DNA of 64,000 nt from Pseudomonas alcaliphila JAB1 (GCF_001941865.1 NZ_CP016162.1:1860001-1924000), one strand, 5' to 3'; shown: positions 28,874 to 41,720, counted from the first letter of the stretch. Made by a program: numbers and translations. The notes: generated by a model not told the origin, from the sequence alone.

Positions 28874-29890
28874 ATGCTGGTGATGCGCCCTGCGCAAATG
28901 GCGGACCTGGCCGAAGTGCAGCGACTGGCTGCTGACAGCCCGGTAGGTGTCACTTCATTGCCGGACGATGCAGACCGGCTGGGCGACAAGATCGCCGCCT
29001 CGGATGCTTCATTCGCCGCCGAGGTCAGTTTCAATGGCGAGGAAAGCTACTTCTTCGTCCTCGAGGACACCGAGAGCGGCCGCCTGGTCGGTTGTTCCGC
29101 CATCGTCGCCTCGGCAGGATATTCCGAGCCCTTCTACAGCTTTCGCAACGAAACCTTCGTGCACAACTCGCGTGAGCTGAAGATCCATAACAAGATTCAC
29201 GTGCTGTCGCTGTGTCATGACCTGACCGGCAACAGCCTGCTCACCAGCTTCTACGTCGAGCGCCCGCTGGTCAGCAGCGTATTCGCCGAGCTCAATTCGC
29301 GCGGCCGCCTGCTGTTCATGGCCGGTCACCCGGAGCGTTTCGCCGATGCCGTGGTGGTGGAGATCGTCGGCCACAGCGACGAGAACGGTGATTCGCCGTT
29401 CTGGGACGCGCTGGGGCGCAACTTCTTCGACATGACCTACGCTGAGGCCGAGCGCCTGTGCGGTCTGAAGAGCCGCACCTTCCTCGCCGAGCTGATGCCG
29501 CATTACCCCATCTACGTGCCGCTGCTCTCGGACGAGGCGCAGGAGGCCATGGGCCAGGTGCATCCGCGCGCGCAGATCACCTTCGACATCCTCATGCGCG
29601 AAGGCTTCGAGACCGACCATTACATCGACATCTTCGACGGTGGCCCGACCCTGCATGCGCGCACCTCGGGCATCCGCAGCATCGCGCAGAGCCGCCTGGT
29701 GCCGGTGAAGATCGGCGAGGCCGAGGCGGGCGGGCGCCAGTATCTGGTGAGCAACGGCCAACTGCAGGATTTCCGCGCCATCGTCGCCGATCTCGACTGG
29801 GTGCCGGGTAAGCCTGTGGTGCTCAGCGCACAGGCGGCCGAGGCCCTGGGTGTCGGTGAGGGCGCCAGCGTCAGGTTGGTAGCGGTTTAA
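28874..29890 (+). CDS. aruF: arginine/ornithine N-succinyltransferase subunit alpha
   Basis: 338 residues of the AstA/AruF family. Typical features: MLVMRPAQMADLAEVQRLA at the start, ESYFFVLEDTESGRLVGCSA, and the conserved DLTGNSLLTSFYVE and IDIFDGGPTLHARTSGIRSI segments. It pairs with AruG to succinylate arginine and ornithine, the first step of the pathway. The ribosome site AAGGAG is well placed. The REP element upstream separates it from aruC but does not remove coupling signals. Confidence 0.92.
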   Translation: MLVMRPAQMADLAEVQRLAADSPVGVTSLPDDADRLGDKIAASDASFAAEVSFNGEESYFFVLEDTESGRLVGCSAIVASAGYSEPFYSFRNETFVHNSRELKIHNKIHVLSLCHDLTGNSLLTSFYVERPLVSSVFAELNSRGRLLFMAGHPERFADAVVVEIVGHSDENGDSPFWDALGRNFFDMTYAEAERLCGLKSRTFLAELMPHYPIYVPLLSDEAQEAMGQVHPRAQITFDILMREGFETDHYIDIFDGGPTLHARTSGIRSIAQSRLVPVKIGEAEAGGRQYLVSNGQLQDFRAIVADLDWVPGKPVVLSAQAAEALGVGEGASVRLVAV

Positions 29891-29971
29891 CAGGCTCGCT
29901 CCGGCTGGAGTGGGCGCCCTTCAAGGGCAGAGGAGAGTGCCGGCGGCGCTCTTGAGGAATCTGGAGGCTTT

Positions 29972-30988
29972 ATGATCGTTCGTCCCGTGCGCAGTGCCGA
30001 CTTGCCGGCCCTGATCGACCTGGCTCGCAGCACCGGCGCTGGCCTGACCACGCTGCCGGCCAACGAGGAGCGCCTGGCGCACCGGGTCGGCTGGGCGGAG
30101 AAGGCATTTCGTGGCGAGGCCGAACGTGCCGATGCCGACTACCTGTTCGTCCTCGAAGACGATGCCGGCAAGGTGGTGGGCATTTCTGCGGTAGCCGGCG
30201 CCGTCGGCCTGCGTGAGCCCTGGTACAACTACCGGGTCGGCCTGACCGTCAGCGCTTCTCAGGAGTTGAACATCCATCGCCAGGTGCCGACGCTGTTCAT
30301 GGCCAACGACCTGACTGGCAACTCCGAACTGTGCTCGCTGTTCCTGCATGCCGATTACCGTACTGGCCTCAACGGCCGTTTGCTGTCGAAGGCGCGCTTT
30401 CTGTTCATCGCCGAGTTTCGCGAGCTGTTCGGCGACAAGGTGATCGCTGAGATGCGCGGTATGTCCGACGAGCGTGGATGCTCGCCGTTCTGGGAAAGCC
30501 TCGGTCGGCATTTCTTCAAGATGGAGTTCTCCCAGGCGGATTACCTCACCGGCGTCGGCAACAAGGCCTTCATCGCCGAGTTGATGCCCAAGTTTCCGCT
30601 CTATACCTGCTTTCTGTCCGAGGATGCACGCGCCGTGATCGGCCGGGTGCACCCGGACACCGAACCGGCGCTGGCCATGCTCAAGGCCGAGGGTTTCAGC
30701 TACCAGGGCTATGTCGACATCTTCGACGCGGGCCCGGCCATCGAGGCGGAAACCGCGAAGATTCGCGCCGTGCAGGGCAGCCAGAACCTGGTACTGGCCA
30801 TCGGTACGCCGGGTGATGATGCCGAGCCGTTCCTGGTGCACAACCGCAAGCGCCAGGACTGCCGCATCACCGCTGCACCTGCGCGTCTGGCAGCCGGCAC
30901 CCTGGTGGTCGATCCATTGACGGCCAAGCGTCTGCGCCTTTCGGCGGGTGATCAGGTACGCGCCGTGCCGTTGGCGGCGCACCGCTGA
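29972..30988 (+). CDS. aruG: arginine N-succinyltransferase subunit beta
   Basis: 338 residues, paralogous to AruF along its whole length (MIVRPVRSADLPALIDLA, DYLFVLEDDAGKVVGISA, NDLTGNSELCSLFLH, YVDIFDAGPAIEAETAKIRA). The heteromer AruFG is the functional enzyme in P. aeruginosa, whereas enterics use a single AstA. A strong GGAGG ribosome site precedes the ATG. Confidence 0.92.
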   Translation: MIVRPVRSADLPALIDLARSTGAGLTTLPANEERLAHRVGWAEKAFRGEAERADADYLFVLEDDAGKVVGISAVAGAVGLREPWYNYRVGLTVSASQELNIHRQVPTLFMANDLTGNSELCSLFLHADYRTGLNGRLLSKARFLFIAEFRELFGDKVIAEMRGMSDERGCSPFWESLGRHFFKMEFSQADYLTGVGNKAFIAELMPKFPLYTCFLSEDARAVIGRVHPDTEPALAMLKAEGFSYQGYVDIFDAGPAIEAETAKIRAVQGSQNLVLAIGTPGDDAEPFLVHNRKRQDCRITAAPARLAAGTLVVDPLTAKRLRLSAGDQVRAVPLAAHR

Positions 30989-31045
30989 GTTATTGGTTTT
31001 GCGTGGCGGCCCAAGCCGGCCGCTGGAAAATGCTGGGAGTGGTAA

Positions 31046-32514
<1,469 letters not shown>

Positions 32515-32515
<1 letters not shown>

Positions 32516-33876
32516 TGACCGCTTATGAGATGTCCGCTTTTGAAATGAATGTCGACGGCCTGGTCGGGCCGACTCACAACTACGGTGGGTTGTCCTACGG
32601 TAACGTCGCGTCGCAGAGCAACTGTCAGGCCGTGTCGAGCCCCAAGGAGGCCGCCAAGCAGGGGCTGGCGAAAATGAAGGCGCTGATGGACATGGGCTTC
32701 AAGCAGGGCGTACTGGCCCCGCAGGAGCGTCCGGACGTCGCCACGCTGCGCAACCTGGGCTTTACCGGCAGCGATGCGCAGGTGATCCAGAAGGCCGCCA
32801 AGGGCGCCATGCCTCTGCTGGTTGCAAGCAGCTCGGCCTCCAGCATGTGGACGGCCAACGCCTGCACCGTCAGCCCCAGCGCCGACACGGCCGATGGCCG
32901 CGTGCACTTCACCGCCGCCAACCTCAACAGCAAGTTCCACCGCAGCATCGAGCACCCCACCACCAGCCGCGTGTTGCAGGCGATGTTTGCCAGCGAGAAG
33001 CACTTCGCCCATCACCCGGCGCTGCCGGCGGTCAGCCAGTTCGGTGACGAAGGTGCGGCCAACCACACGCGTTTCTGCAAGGGCTATGGCGACGCCGGTG
33101 TAGAGTTCTTCGTCTACGGCCGCAGCGCCTTCGACAGCCGCTATCCGGCCCCGCAGCGCTACCCGGCGCGGCAGACTCTGGAAGCCTCTCACGCGGTGGC
33201 TCGCTTGCATGGCCTGGGCAAGGCCGGGGTGGTGTTCGCCCAGCAGAATCCGGAGGTGATCGATCAGGGCGTGTTTCACAACGACGTGATCGCCGTTGGC
33301 AATGGCGAGGTGCTGCTCTATCACCAGGATGCCTTCTTGGGCACCGACAAGGTACTGGCTGAACTGGGTGAAAAACTGGCCCGGCGCGGCGGCAACTTCC
33401 AGGCCATCTGCGTGCCAGCTTCTGCTGTCAGCGTGCAGGATGCGGTGCGTTCCTACCTGTTCAACAGCCAACTGCTGACGCGCGCCGATGGCAGCATGCT
33501 GTTGGTGGTGCCAGAGGAGTGCAAGAGCAACGCCAGCGTCTGGCGCTACCTGGAGCAACTGACCGCGAGCGGCGGGCCGATCCGTGAGGTGCGGGTGTTC
33601 GACCTCAAGCAGAGCATGCAGAACGGTGGTGGTCCTGCTTGCCTGCGCCTGCGTGTGGCGCTCAATGAGCAGGAGCTGGCTGCGGTCAATCCGGGCGTGC
33701 TGATGAGCGACGCGCTACACGACACCCTGGTGGCCTGGGTCGACAAGCATTACCGCGACCGCCTCAGCGAAGCCGATCTGGCCGACCCGCAATTGCTCAC
33801 CGAATGCCGCACGGCATTGGATGAACTGACGCAGATCCTTAAACTGGGCTCGGTCTATCCTTTCCAGATAGCCTGA
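32515..33876 (+). CDS. aruB: N-succinylarginine dihydrolase
   Basis: 453 residues of the AstB family, a guanidine-modifying alpha/beta propeller. Signature [18 protein letters not shown] at the N-terminus, substrate region [15 protein letters not shown], catalytic His in [12 protein letters not shown], and Cys near the C-terminus in [12 protein letters not shown]. Releases ammonia and CO2 to give succinylornithine. The start ATG is one base inside the aruD stop; an alternative ATG six codons on is possible. Confidence 0.94.
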
Positions 33877-33902
33877 ACCTGACCTCGATTCCCGGAGATT
33901 TT

Positions 33903-34181
33903 ATGAGCGACGCGCTGCAACTGATTCTTGAAGACAACGACGGTACCCAACTGGAAACCTCCTGCAGCCGCTTTGCCGTGGTCTGGCAGGGCAAGGAGCT
34001 GTGGGTCCAGGCCGTTGGCGATCAGTTGCTGATCGGGGTCGATGTGGAAGAGGGTGATACCGAGTACGTCAACCTGTTGTTGCGTCCGCAGGCTACCAAC
34101 CTGGTCAGCCTGCAGTTGGAGATGGAGCCGATGATTGCCGACGAGGATGATCATGTTCATGGCCCGGACTGCAACCACTGA
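33903..34181 (+). CDS. small conserved protein of the aru operon
   Basis: 92 residues, acidic, no signal peptide, beta-rich ([21 protein letters not shown]). The C-terminal tail [13 protein letters not shown] has three histidines and one cysteine, which could bind a metal ion. P. aeruginosa has an uncharacterised gene at the same place between aruB and aruE, so conservation of position suggests a role with arginine catabolism, but none is known to me. It starts 26 bp after aruB with a GGAG ribosome site. Confidence 0.75.
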   Translation: MSDALQLILEDNDGTQLETSCSRFAVVWQGKELWVQAVGDQLLIGVDVEEGDTEYVNLLLRPQATNLVSLQLEMEPMIADEDDHVHGPDCNH

Positions 34182-34190
34182 TTGAACCTG

Positions 34191-34231
34191 GTAGGGTGGG
34201 CCGGGCGGCGCTCCGCTTCAGCCCACCCTAC
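34191..34231. repeat. GTAGGGTGGGC-type hairpin before aruE
   Basis: GTAGGGTGGGC ... GCCCACCCTAC, perfect 11-bp arms with an internal GGCGGCGCTCCGC. Near-identical sequence lies between gspI and gspJ. Confidence 0.85.
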
Positions 34232-34258
34232 GGAAATGCTGCGAACCAAGGAGTCCCC

Positions 34259-35272
34259 ATGCTTGCCCTCGGCAAACTGCTTGAACTGACCCTGGCCGGC
34301 CACGAGCCGTCGGCGAAGATTCAACTGACGCCCGATGGTACGCGTCTGCGTTGGCTCGACGAAGGTGCGCTGGAGGTGACTCCGCCTGCAGTGCGCGACA
34401 ATGGCCTCGACCTGCTGCTGTCGGCCGGCGTCCACGGCAACGAAACCGCGCCAATCGAGCTGCTCGATCGTCTGCTGCGCGGCATCGCGCGCAATGAACT
34501 GCATCCGGCGGCGCGCATTCTCTTTCTGTTCGGCAATCCCGAGGCCATGCGCCGCGGTGAGCGCTATATCGAGCAGGACCTCAATCGCCTGTTCAGTGGT
34601 CGTCACGAGCAATCCAGTGGTTTCGAGGCTATTCGCGCCTGCGACCTGGAGCATCTGGCCGCCACCTTTTTCGGCAAGCAAACAGGCCGCACTCGCCTGC
34701 ATTACGACCTGCACACCGCCATTCGCGGCTCGAAGATCGAGCAGTTTGCCCTCTATCCCTGGCAGGAAGGTCGCGCTCACTCACGGCGTGAGCTGGAGCG
34801 CCTGCGTGCTGCCGGCATCGAGGCGGTGCTGCTGCAGAACAAGTCTTCGATCACCTTCAGCGCCTACACCTATGCGCAGCTTGGTGCCGAGGCTTTCACC
34901 CTGGAGTTGGGCAAGGCGCGCGCCTTCGGTCAGAACGAGTTGGTCAACCTCGACCTGCTGGAGAATGCGCTGCACGCTCTGATCGAAGGGCGCGAAGTGA
35001 TCAGCGGTGAGCCGACGCTCGATGGCTTGCAGCTGTTTTCGGTATCACGTGAGGTCATCAAGCACAGCGACAGCTTCCAGTTGCACCTGCCGGCGGATAT
35101 CGAAAACTTCACCGAACTGGAGCCCGGTTACCTGCTCGCCGAAGACATCGCCGACAGTCGCTGGATGGTGGAGGAGAAGGGCGCGCGGATCATTTTCCCC
35201 AATCCCAAGGTCAAGAATGGCCTGCGCGCTGCCATTCTCATCGTCCCGGATGACGGTGCCGGCTTGCTGTAG
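34259..35272 (+). CDS. aruE: succinylglutamate desuccinylase
   Basis: 337 residues, AstE family zinc carboxypeptidase-like hydrolase. Zinc ligands are in [16 protein letters not shown] (His and Glu) and in [21 protein letters not shown] (His), with the [20 protein letters not shown] motif between. Catalytic Glu is in [18 protein letters not shown]. Yields glutamate and succinate, the final step of the pathway. The ribosome site AAGGAG selects the ATG at 34259. The TAG stop is formed by the repeat that follows. Confidence 0.92.
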   Translation: MLALGKLLELTLAGHEPSAKIQLTPDGTRLRWLDEGALEVTPPAVRDNGLDLLLSAGVHGNETAPIELLDRLLRGIARNELHPAARILFLFGNPEAMRRGERYIEQDLNRLFSGRHEQSSGFEAIRACDLEHLAATFFGKQTGRTRLHYDLHTAIRGSKIEQFALYPWQEGRAHSRRELERLRAAGIEAVLLQNKSSITFSAYTYAQLGAEAFTLELGKARAFGQNELVNLDLLENALHALIEGREVISGEPTLDGLQLFSVSREVIKHSDSFQLHLPADIENFTELEPGYLLAEDIADSRWMVEEKGARIIFPNPKVKNGLRAAILIVPDDGAGLL

Positions 35273-35328
35273 CCCGGATGCAATCCGGGGATGACCGGCA
35301 CATTTTCCCCGGATTGCATCCGGGCTAC
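35269..35328. repeat. GTAGCCCGGATGCAATCCGGGG inverted repeat
   Basis: Perfect 22-base inverted arms around a 16-base loop, starting inside the last sense codon of aruE, so that its TAG is the aruE stop. It probably also serves as a 3' mRNA end for the aru operon. No T-run. Confidence 0.88.
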
Positions 35329-35424
35329 GGTGTCGGCAAGTTGCTTTATCGCGCAACTGTATCTTTCACCGTCCCGGCGACCTCTTTAGCATGAGCCTTT
35401 CGCCAATTGCCGGGAAAGCCTGTC

Positions 35425-36429
35425 ATGCCCCTGATCGACCTGCGTAGCGACACCGTCACCCAACCCACTGTTGCCATGCGCGAAGCCATGATGGCTGCCG
35501 AGCTGGGCGATGACGTGTATGGCGAAGACCCCACGGTAAACCGTCTGGAGGCCTGGCTGGCCAATGAGCTGGGCTTCGCGGCGGCGCTGTTCGTCCCCAC
35601 CGGCACCATGAGCAACCTGCTGGGCCTGATGGCTCATTGCGAGCGGGGCGACGAGTACATCGTCGGCCAGCAAGCCCACACCTACAAGTACGAGGGCGGC
35701 GGTGCCGCCGTACTTGGCTCCATCCAGCCGCAGCCGATCGACGGTGAAGCCGACGGCTCGCTGGATCTGGCCAAGGTCGAAGCGGCGATCAAGCAGGACG
35801 ACTTCCATTTCGCCCGTACCCGTTTGCTGGCCCTGGAAAACACCATGCAGGGCAAGGTGCTGCCGCTCGACTACCTGGCTGCCGCCCACGAACTCACTCG
35901 CCGCCGTGGCTTGAGCCTGCACCTCGATGGTGCCCGCCTGTACAACGCCGCGGTCAAGCTCGGGGTGCCAGCGCGCGAAATCACCCAGCACTTCGATTCG
36001 GTCTCGGTATGCCTGTCCAAGGGCCTCGGTGCGCCGGTCGGTTCGGTGCTATGCGGCAGCACTGCGCTGATTGCCAAGGCGCGGCGTCTGCGCAAGATGG
36101 TCGGCGGTGGCATGCGTCAGGCCGGGGTGTTGGCGGCGGCGGGGCTGTATGCCCTGCAGCATCAGGTTCAGCGCCTGGCTGAGGATCATGCCAACGCGGC
36201 GCGCCTGGGTGCTGCACTGACCGGACTGGGCTACAGCGTCGAGCCGGTGCAGACCAATATGGTCTATGTGCAACTTGGTGAGCGCGCCGGGCAGATCAAG
36301 GCCTTCATGGCCGAACGCGGCACCGCCGTCAGTGCCGCGCCGCGCCTTCGTCTGGTCACTCATCTGGATGTCAGCGCTGAGCAGATCGAGCGAGTGATCG
36401 AGGCGTTCGCCGCTTTTCGCTCTCATTGA
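35425..36429 (+). CDS. ltaE: low-specificity L-threonine aldolase
   Basis: 334 residues, PLP fold type I, threonine aldolase family. [19 protein letters not shown] at the N-terminus, [17 protein letters not shown], and His stacking region [12 protein letters not shown] are present. The Asp is in [13 protein letters not shown], and the Schiff-base Lys is in [17 protein letters not shown]. Cleaves L-threonine or L-allo-threonine to glycine and acetaldehyde. An upstream in-frame TTG at 35407 is less likely than the ATG at 35425. Single gene between aru and alaS. Confidence 0.9.
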   Translation: MPLIDLRSDTVTQPTVAMREAMMAAELGDDVYGEDPTVNRLEAWLANELGFAAALFVPTGTMSNLLGLMAHCERGDEYIVGQQAHTYKYEGGGAAVLGSIQPQPIDGEADGSLDLAKVEAAIKQDDFHFARTRLLALENTMQGKVLPLDYLAAAHELTRRRGLSLHLDGARLYNAAVKLGVPAREITQHFDSVSVCLSKGLGAPVGSVLCGSTALIAKARRLRKMVGGGMRQAGVLAAAGLYALQHQVQRLAEDHANAARLGAALTGLGYSVEPVQTNMVYVQLGERAGQIKAFMAERGTAVSAAPRLRLVTHLDVSAEQIERVIEAFAAFRSH

Positions 36430-36511
36430 GCAATATGCCGACAGTTCATAGCTGTCGGCTATCAATAAGGTACTAGCCGCGCGCGGTGGGCCCGATATAA
36501 TGCGGCCCTTT
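36430..36511. promoter_or_regulatory. ltaE 3' hairpin and possible alaS-side promoter
   Basis: CCGACAG-TTCATAG-CTGTCGG at 36438-36458 is a 7-bp hairpin after ltaE with no T-run. TATAAT at 36496-36501 is a perfect -10 box, but the -35 region 17 bp upstream is not convincing. If used, transcripts would start just before the repeat element and carry it as the alaS leader. Confidence 0.4.
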
Positions 36512-36725
36512 GCAGACTGCGTGAAAACTACTGCGCTCGGTCATGCTGCGTTAAAAACCGGCTCAGAATGCTCATTTACAACTCGTAAACTCGTTTGCGA
36601 GCCCAGTGCGTTCTTCGCCGGTTTGATTCGCTGGCGCTCATCCTTCGGGCCAGCCTTTGGCTGTTACTCCCGTTGGTCGTGGCGCCTTGCCTGACCTTCG
36701 CTCGCTACGTTTTCACTTTGTCTGC
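36512..36725. repeat. 214-bp MITE-like element upstream of alaS
   Basis: The ends are imperfect inverted repeats: GCAGACTGCGTGAAAACTAC on the left, and on the right the complement of GCAGACAAAGTGAAAACGTA. The inner 150 bp has no protein-like frame. I recall similar GTGAAAACTACTGCGCTCGG sequences as dispersed repeats in related pseudomonads, but could not check. No clear target duplication. It fills most of the gap before alaS. Confidence 0.6.
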
Positions 36726-36768
36726 TTCGCCGGCTTTGCCATGGCCGCCTGATTCCGTGGATATCCCT

Positions 36769-39393
<2,625 letters not shown>

Positions 39394-39495
39394 CGAGCGA
39401 GAAAGCGGGGCCCGCAGTGCGTCCGGCGGGCCTTGGCAGTATGACCCGATGCGGGTTTAATGGGCGCCCTTCGAGGAATCAGGCGGCTTTTTGAA

Positions 39496-40734
39496 ATGGC
39501 TTTGATCGTACAGAAGTTTGGGGGCACCTCCGTCGGCACCATCGAGCGTATCGCGCAGGTGGCCGAAAAGGTGAAGAAGTTCCGCGAGAACGGTGACGAC
39601 ATCGTCGTCGTGGTTTCCGCCATGAGCGGCGAAACCAACCGCCTGATCGATCTGGCCAAACAGATCACCGATGGCGAGCCGGTTGCGCGTGAGCTGGATG
39701 TCATGGTGTCCACTGGTGAGCAGGTGACCATTGCCCTGCTGGCCATGGCGCTGATCAAGCGCGGCGTGCCTGCGGTGTCCTACACCGGCAACCAGGTGCG
39801 CATCCTCACCGACAGCGCGCACAATAAGGCGCGCATTCTGCAGATCGATGACCAGAAGATTCGTACTGATCTCAAGGCCGGTCGCGTCGTCGTCGTCGCC
39901 GGCTTCCAAGGTGTCGACGAGCACGGCAATATCACCACCCTCGGTCGTGGCGGTTCCGACACCACCGGCGTGGCTCTGGCTGCGGCGCTGAAAGCCGACG
40001 AGTGCCAGATCTACACCGACGTCGATGGTGTCTACACCACCGACCCGCGTGTGGTGCCCAAGGCTCAGCGTCTGGAAAAGATCACCTTTGAAGAGATGCT
40101 GGAAATGGCCAGTCTCGGCTCCAAGGTGTTGCAGATTCGTTCGGTGGAGTTCGCCGGCAAGTACAACGTCCCGCTGCGCGTCCTGCACAGCTTCCAGGAG
40201 GGGCCGGGCACCCTCATTACCCTTGATGAAGAGGAATCCATGGAACAGCCGATCATTTCCGGCATCGCTTTCAACCGCGACGAAGCCAAGCTGACCATCC
40301 GTGGGGTACCGGATATCCCCGGCATCGCCTTCAAGATTCTCGGCCCGATCAGCGCCGCCAACATCGAAGTGGACATGATCGTGCAGAACGTCTCGCACGA
40401 TAACACCACCGATTTCACCTTCACCGTGCACCGCAACGACTACAATAACGCCCTTGGCGTGCTGCAGAAGACTGCAGACGAGCTGGGCGCCCGTGAAGTG
40501 GTCGGCGACACCAATATCGCCAAGGTGTCCATCGTCGGTGTCGGTATGCGCTCCCATGCCGGTGTTGCCAGCCGTATGTTCGAAGCCCTGGCCAAGGAGA
40601 CCATCAATATCCAGATGATCTCCACCTCCGAGATCAAGGTGTCCGTGGTGATCGAGGAGAAGTATCTGGAGCTGGCGGTACGCGCTCTGCATACCGCTTT
40701 CGAGCTGGATGCCCCGGCCCGACAGGGCGAGTGA
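39496..40734 (+). CDS. lysC: aspartokinase, feedback-regulated
   Basis: 412 residues. N-terminal kinase (VQKFGGTSVGTIERIAQVAE, FQGVDEHGNITTLGRGGSDT, TDVDGVYTTDPR) and two C-terminal ACT domains (about 265-400; FNRDEAKLTIRGVPDIPG and VSIVGVGMRSHAGVASRMFE) that bind lysine and threonine. Catalyses the first step of the aspartate family. The alaS-lysC-rsmA order is as in P. aeruginosa. An internal ribosome site and ATG at 40240 would make a separate beta subunit. Confidence 0.95.
   Translation: MALIVQKFGGTSVGTIERIAQVAEKVKKFRENGDDIVVVVSAMSGETNRLIDLAKQITDGEPVARELDVMVSTGEQVTIALLAMALIKRGVPAVSYTGNQVRILTDSAHNKARILQIDDQKIRTDLKAGRVVVVAGFQGVDEHGNITTLGRGGSDTTGVALAAALKADECQIYTDVDGVYTTDPRVVPKAQRLEKITFEEMLEMASLGSKVLQIRSVEFAGKYNVPLRVLHSFQEGPGTLITLDEEESMEQPIISGIAFNRDEAKLTIRGVPDIPGIAFKILGPISAANIEVDMIVQNVSHDNTTDFTFTVHRNDYNNALGVLQKTADELGAREVVGDTNIAKVSIVGVGMRSHAGVASRMFEALAKETINIQMISTSEIKVSVVIEEKYLELAVRALHTAFELDAPARQGE
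40240..40734 (+). CDS. probable in-frame internal start: aspartokinase beta subunit
   Basis: ATG at 40240 (MEQPIISGIAFNRDEAKLT) is preceded by GAAGAGGAA ending 4-5 bases upstream, an almost ideal ribosome site inside the coding sequence. The product would be 164 residues, exactly the two ACT domains. It begins at residue 249 of LysC, the same place as the known beta subunit of the Corynebacterium and Bacillus alpha2-beta2 aspartokinases. Known in those families, inferred here. Confidence 0.55.
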   Translation: MEQPIISGIAFNRDEAKLTIRGVPDIPGIAFKILGPISAANIEVDMIVQNVSHDNTTDFTFTVHRNDYNNALGVLQKTADELGAREVVGDTNIAKVSIVGVGMRSHAGVASRMFEALAKETINIQMISTSEIKVSVVIEEKYLELAVRALHTAFELDAPARQGE

Positions 40735-40746
40735 TTCAACTGATTT

Positions 40747-40783
40747 GAAAGGCGCGGCTGGTTCCGCGCCTTTCGTCTTTTTG
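40747..40783 (+). terminator. intrinsic terminator after lysC
   Basis: GAAAGGCGCGG ... CCGCGCCTTTC followed by GTCTTTTT. 11-bp stem with a short loop and a T-rich tail. Confidence 0.9.
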
Positions 40784-40794
40784 ACTGGCATGTG

Positions 40795-40824
40795 GGAACT
40801 TTCTTTCTGCGCGCGCTGGTCAAT
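40795..40824 (+). promoter_or_regulatory. possible AlgU (sigma-E type) promoter of rsmA
   Basis: GGAACTT at 40795-40801 is a perfect extracytoplasmic-sigma -35 box. GTCAAT at 40819-40824, 17 bp on, is a weaker -10 match. P. aeruginosa rsmA is known to have an AlgU-dependent promoter, so the position makes sense. A second candidate (TTGCAG-N17-TGTAAT at 40880-40908) would leave almost no leader. Confidence 0.5.
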
Positions 40825-40925
40825 ACTTGGGTGGAGGCTTTCAGGCTTGATTTAGCGGGAAGCCGGCACCATTTTCTTTTTGCAGACTGTTGTCCTGAGA
40901 AATGTAATCCGTTGAGGAGAAAGGA

Positions 40926-41111
40926 ATGCTGATTCTGACTCGCCGGGTCGGAGAGACCCTGATGGTCGGTGATGATGTGACTGTCACCGTGTTGGGTGTG
41001 AAAGGTAACCAGGTGCGCATTGGTGTCAATGCGCCGAAAGAGGTTGCCGTACACCGTGAAGAAATCTACCAGCGCATCCAGAAAGAGAAGGGTGACGAAC
41101 CAAGCCACTAA
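40926..41111 (+). CDS. rsmA: carbon storage/secondary metabolism regulator RsmA (CsrA)
   Basis: 61 residues, the canonical CsrA dimer subunit: [20 protein letters not shown] with RNA-binding Leu4 and Arg6-7, then [20 protein letters not shown] with Arg44 in VHRE. Binds GGA motifs in leaders and is titrated by RsmY/Z-type sRNAs (not in this window). Ribosome site GAGGAGAAAGGA. Directly upstream of the tRNA cluster, as in P. aeruginosa. Confidence 0.97.
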
Positions 41112-41172
41112 TTTTTCTACAAATTTTTGTTTGCAAACGGGGAAAACATGTTTATCATGCGCCCCGTGTTGC

Positions 41173-41263
41173 GGAGAGGTGGCCGAGTGGCCGAAGGCGC
41201 TCCCCTGCTAAGGGAGTACACCTCAAAAGGGTGTCGGGGGTTCGAATCCCCCCTTCTCCGCCA
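41173..41263 (+). tRNA. tRNA-Ser (GCT anticodon)
   Basis: Class II tRNA with a long variable arm. Acceptor GGAGAGG pairs with CTTCTCC with one G-U; discriminator G, encoded CCA. D-arm GTGGCCGAGTGG; anticodon loop CCCCT-GCT-AAGGG, decoding AGC/AGU; T-arm GGGGGTTCGAATCCCCC. Confidence 0.95.
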
Positions 41264-41337
41264 TTATTCAGCGAGTCAGGCGTAAGCCGGGCTGGCGAAT
41301 CAACCAGAGGTGATCTGGTATAAAAGCACCAAAAAGT

Positions 41338-41414
41338 GGACTCATAGCTCAGCTGGATAGAGTACTCGGCTACGAACCGAGCGGTCGGAGGTTCGAATCC
41401 TCCTGAGTCCGCCA
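41338..41414 (+). tRNA. tRNA-Arg (ACG anticodon), copy 1
   Basis: 77 bases with encoded CCA. Acceptor GGACTCA/TGAGTCC, D-arm GCTCAGCTGGATAGAGT, anticodon stem CTCGG-CTACGAA-CCGAG (ACG, read as ICG), T-arm GGAGGTTCGAATCCTCC. Confidence 0.96.
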
Positions 41415-41488
41415 TATTCAATGGCTTGCATCGCTGCAAGCCATTTTGTTTCAACCAGTGGTGATCTGGTCTAAAAGCGCCAAAGTGT

Positions 41489-41565
41489 GGACTCATAGCT
41501 CAGCTGGATAGAGTACTCGGCTACGAACCGAGCGGTCGGAGGTTCGAATCCTCCTGAGTCCGCCA
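41489..41565 (+). tRNA. tRNA-Arg (ACG anticodon), copy 2
   Basis: Identical in sequence to copy 1. Preceded by the same spacer sequence (CAACCAGTGGTGATCTGGTC) that precedes the other copies. Confidence 0.96.
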
Positions 41566-41638
41566 TATTCAATGGCGGTGCAGCGATGCAGCGTCATGCT
41601 TCAACCAGCGGTGATCTGGTCTAAAAGCGCCAAAGTGT

Positions 41639-41715
41639 GGACTCATAGCTCAGCTGGATAGAGTACTCGGCTACGAACCGAGCGGTCGGAGGTTCGAATC
41701 CTCCTGAGTCCGCCA
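41639..41715 (+). tRNA. tRNA-Arg (ACG anticodon), copy 3
   Basis: Identical in sequence to copies 1 and 2. Last of the tRNA operon; a terminator follows 5 bp later. Confidence 0.96.
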
Positions 41716-41720
41716 TACCC

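Larger units (their letters stand above)
41297..41719. repeat. 150/151-bp tandem repeat carrying tRNA-Arg
   Basis: Three tRNA genes start at 41338, 41489 and 41639 (periods 151 and 150). The duplicated unit includes the 35-40 bp leader (GGTGATCTGGTCTAAAAGCG) as well as the tRNA. Spacers downstream differ more, so the duplication is recent or is kept uniform by gene conversion. Confidence 0.85.

Noticed and set aside
39394..39495. Lysine riboswitch before lysC
   Set aside because: Only 102 bp with one 7-bp stem (GGCCCGC/GCGGGCC); far too short and lacking any lysine riboswitch core.
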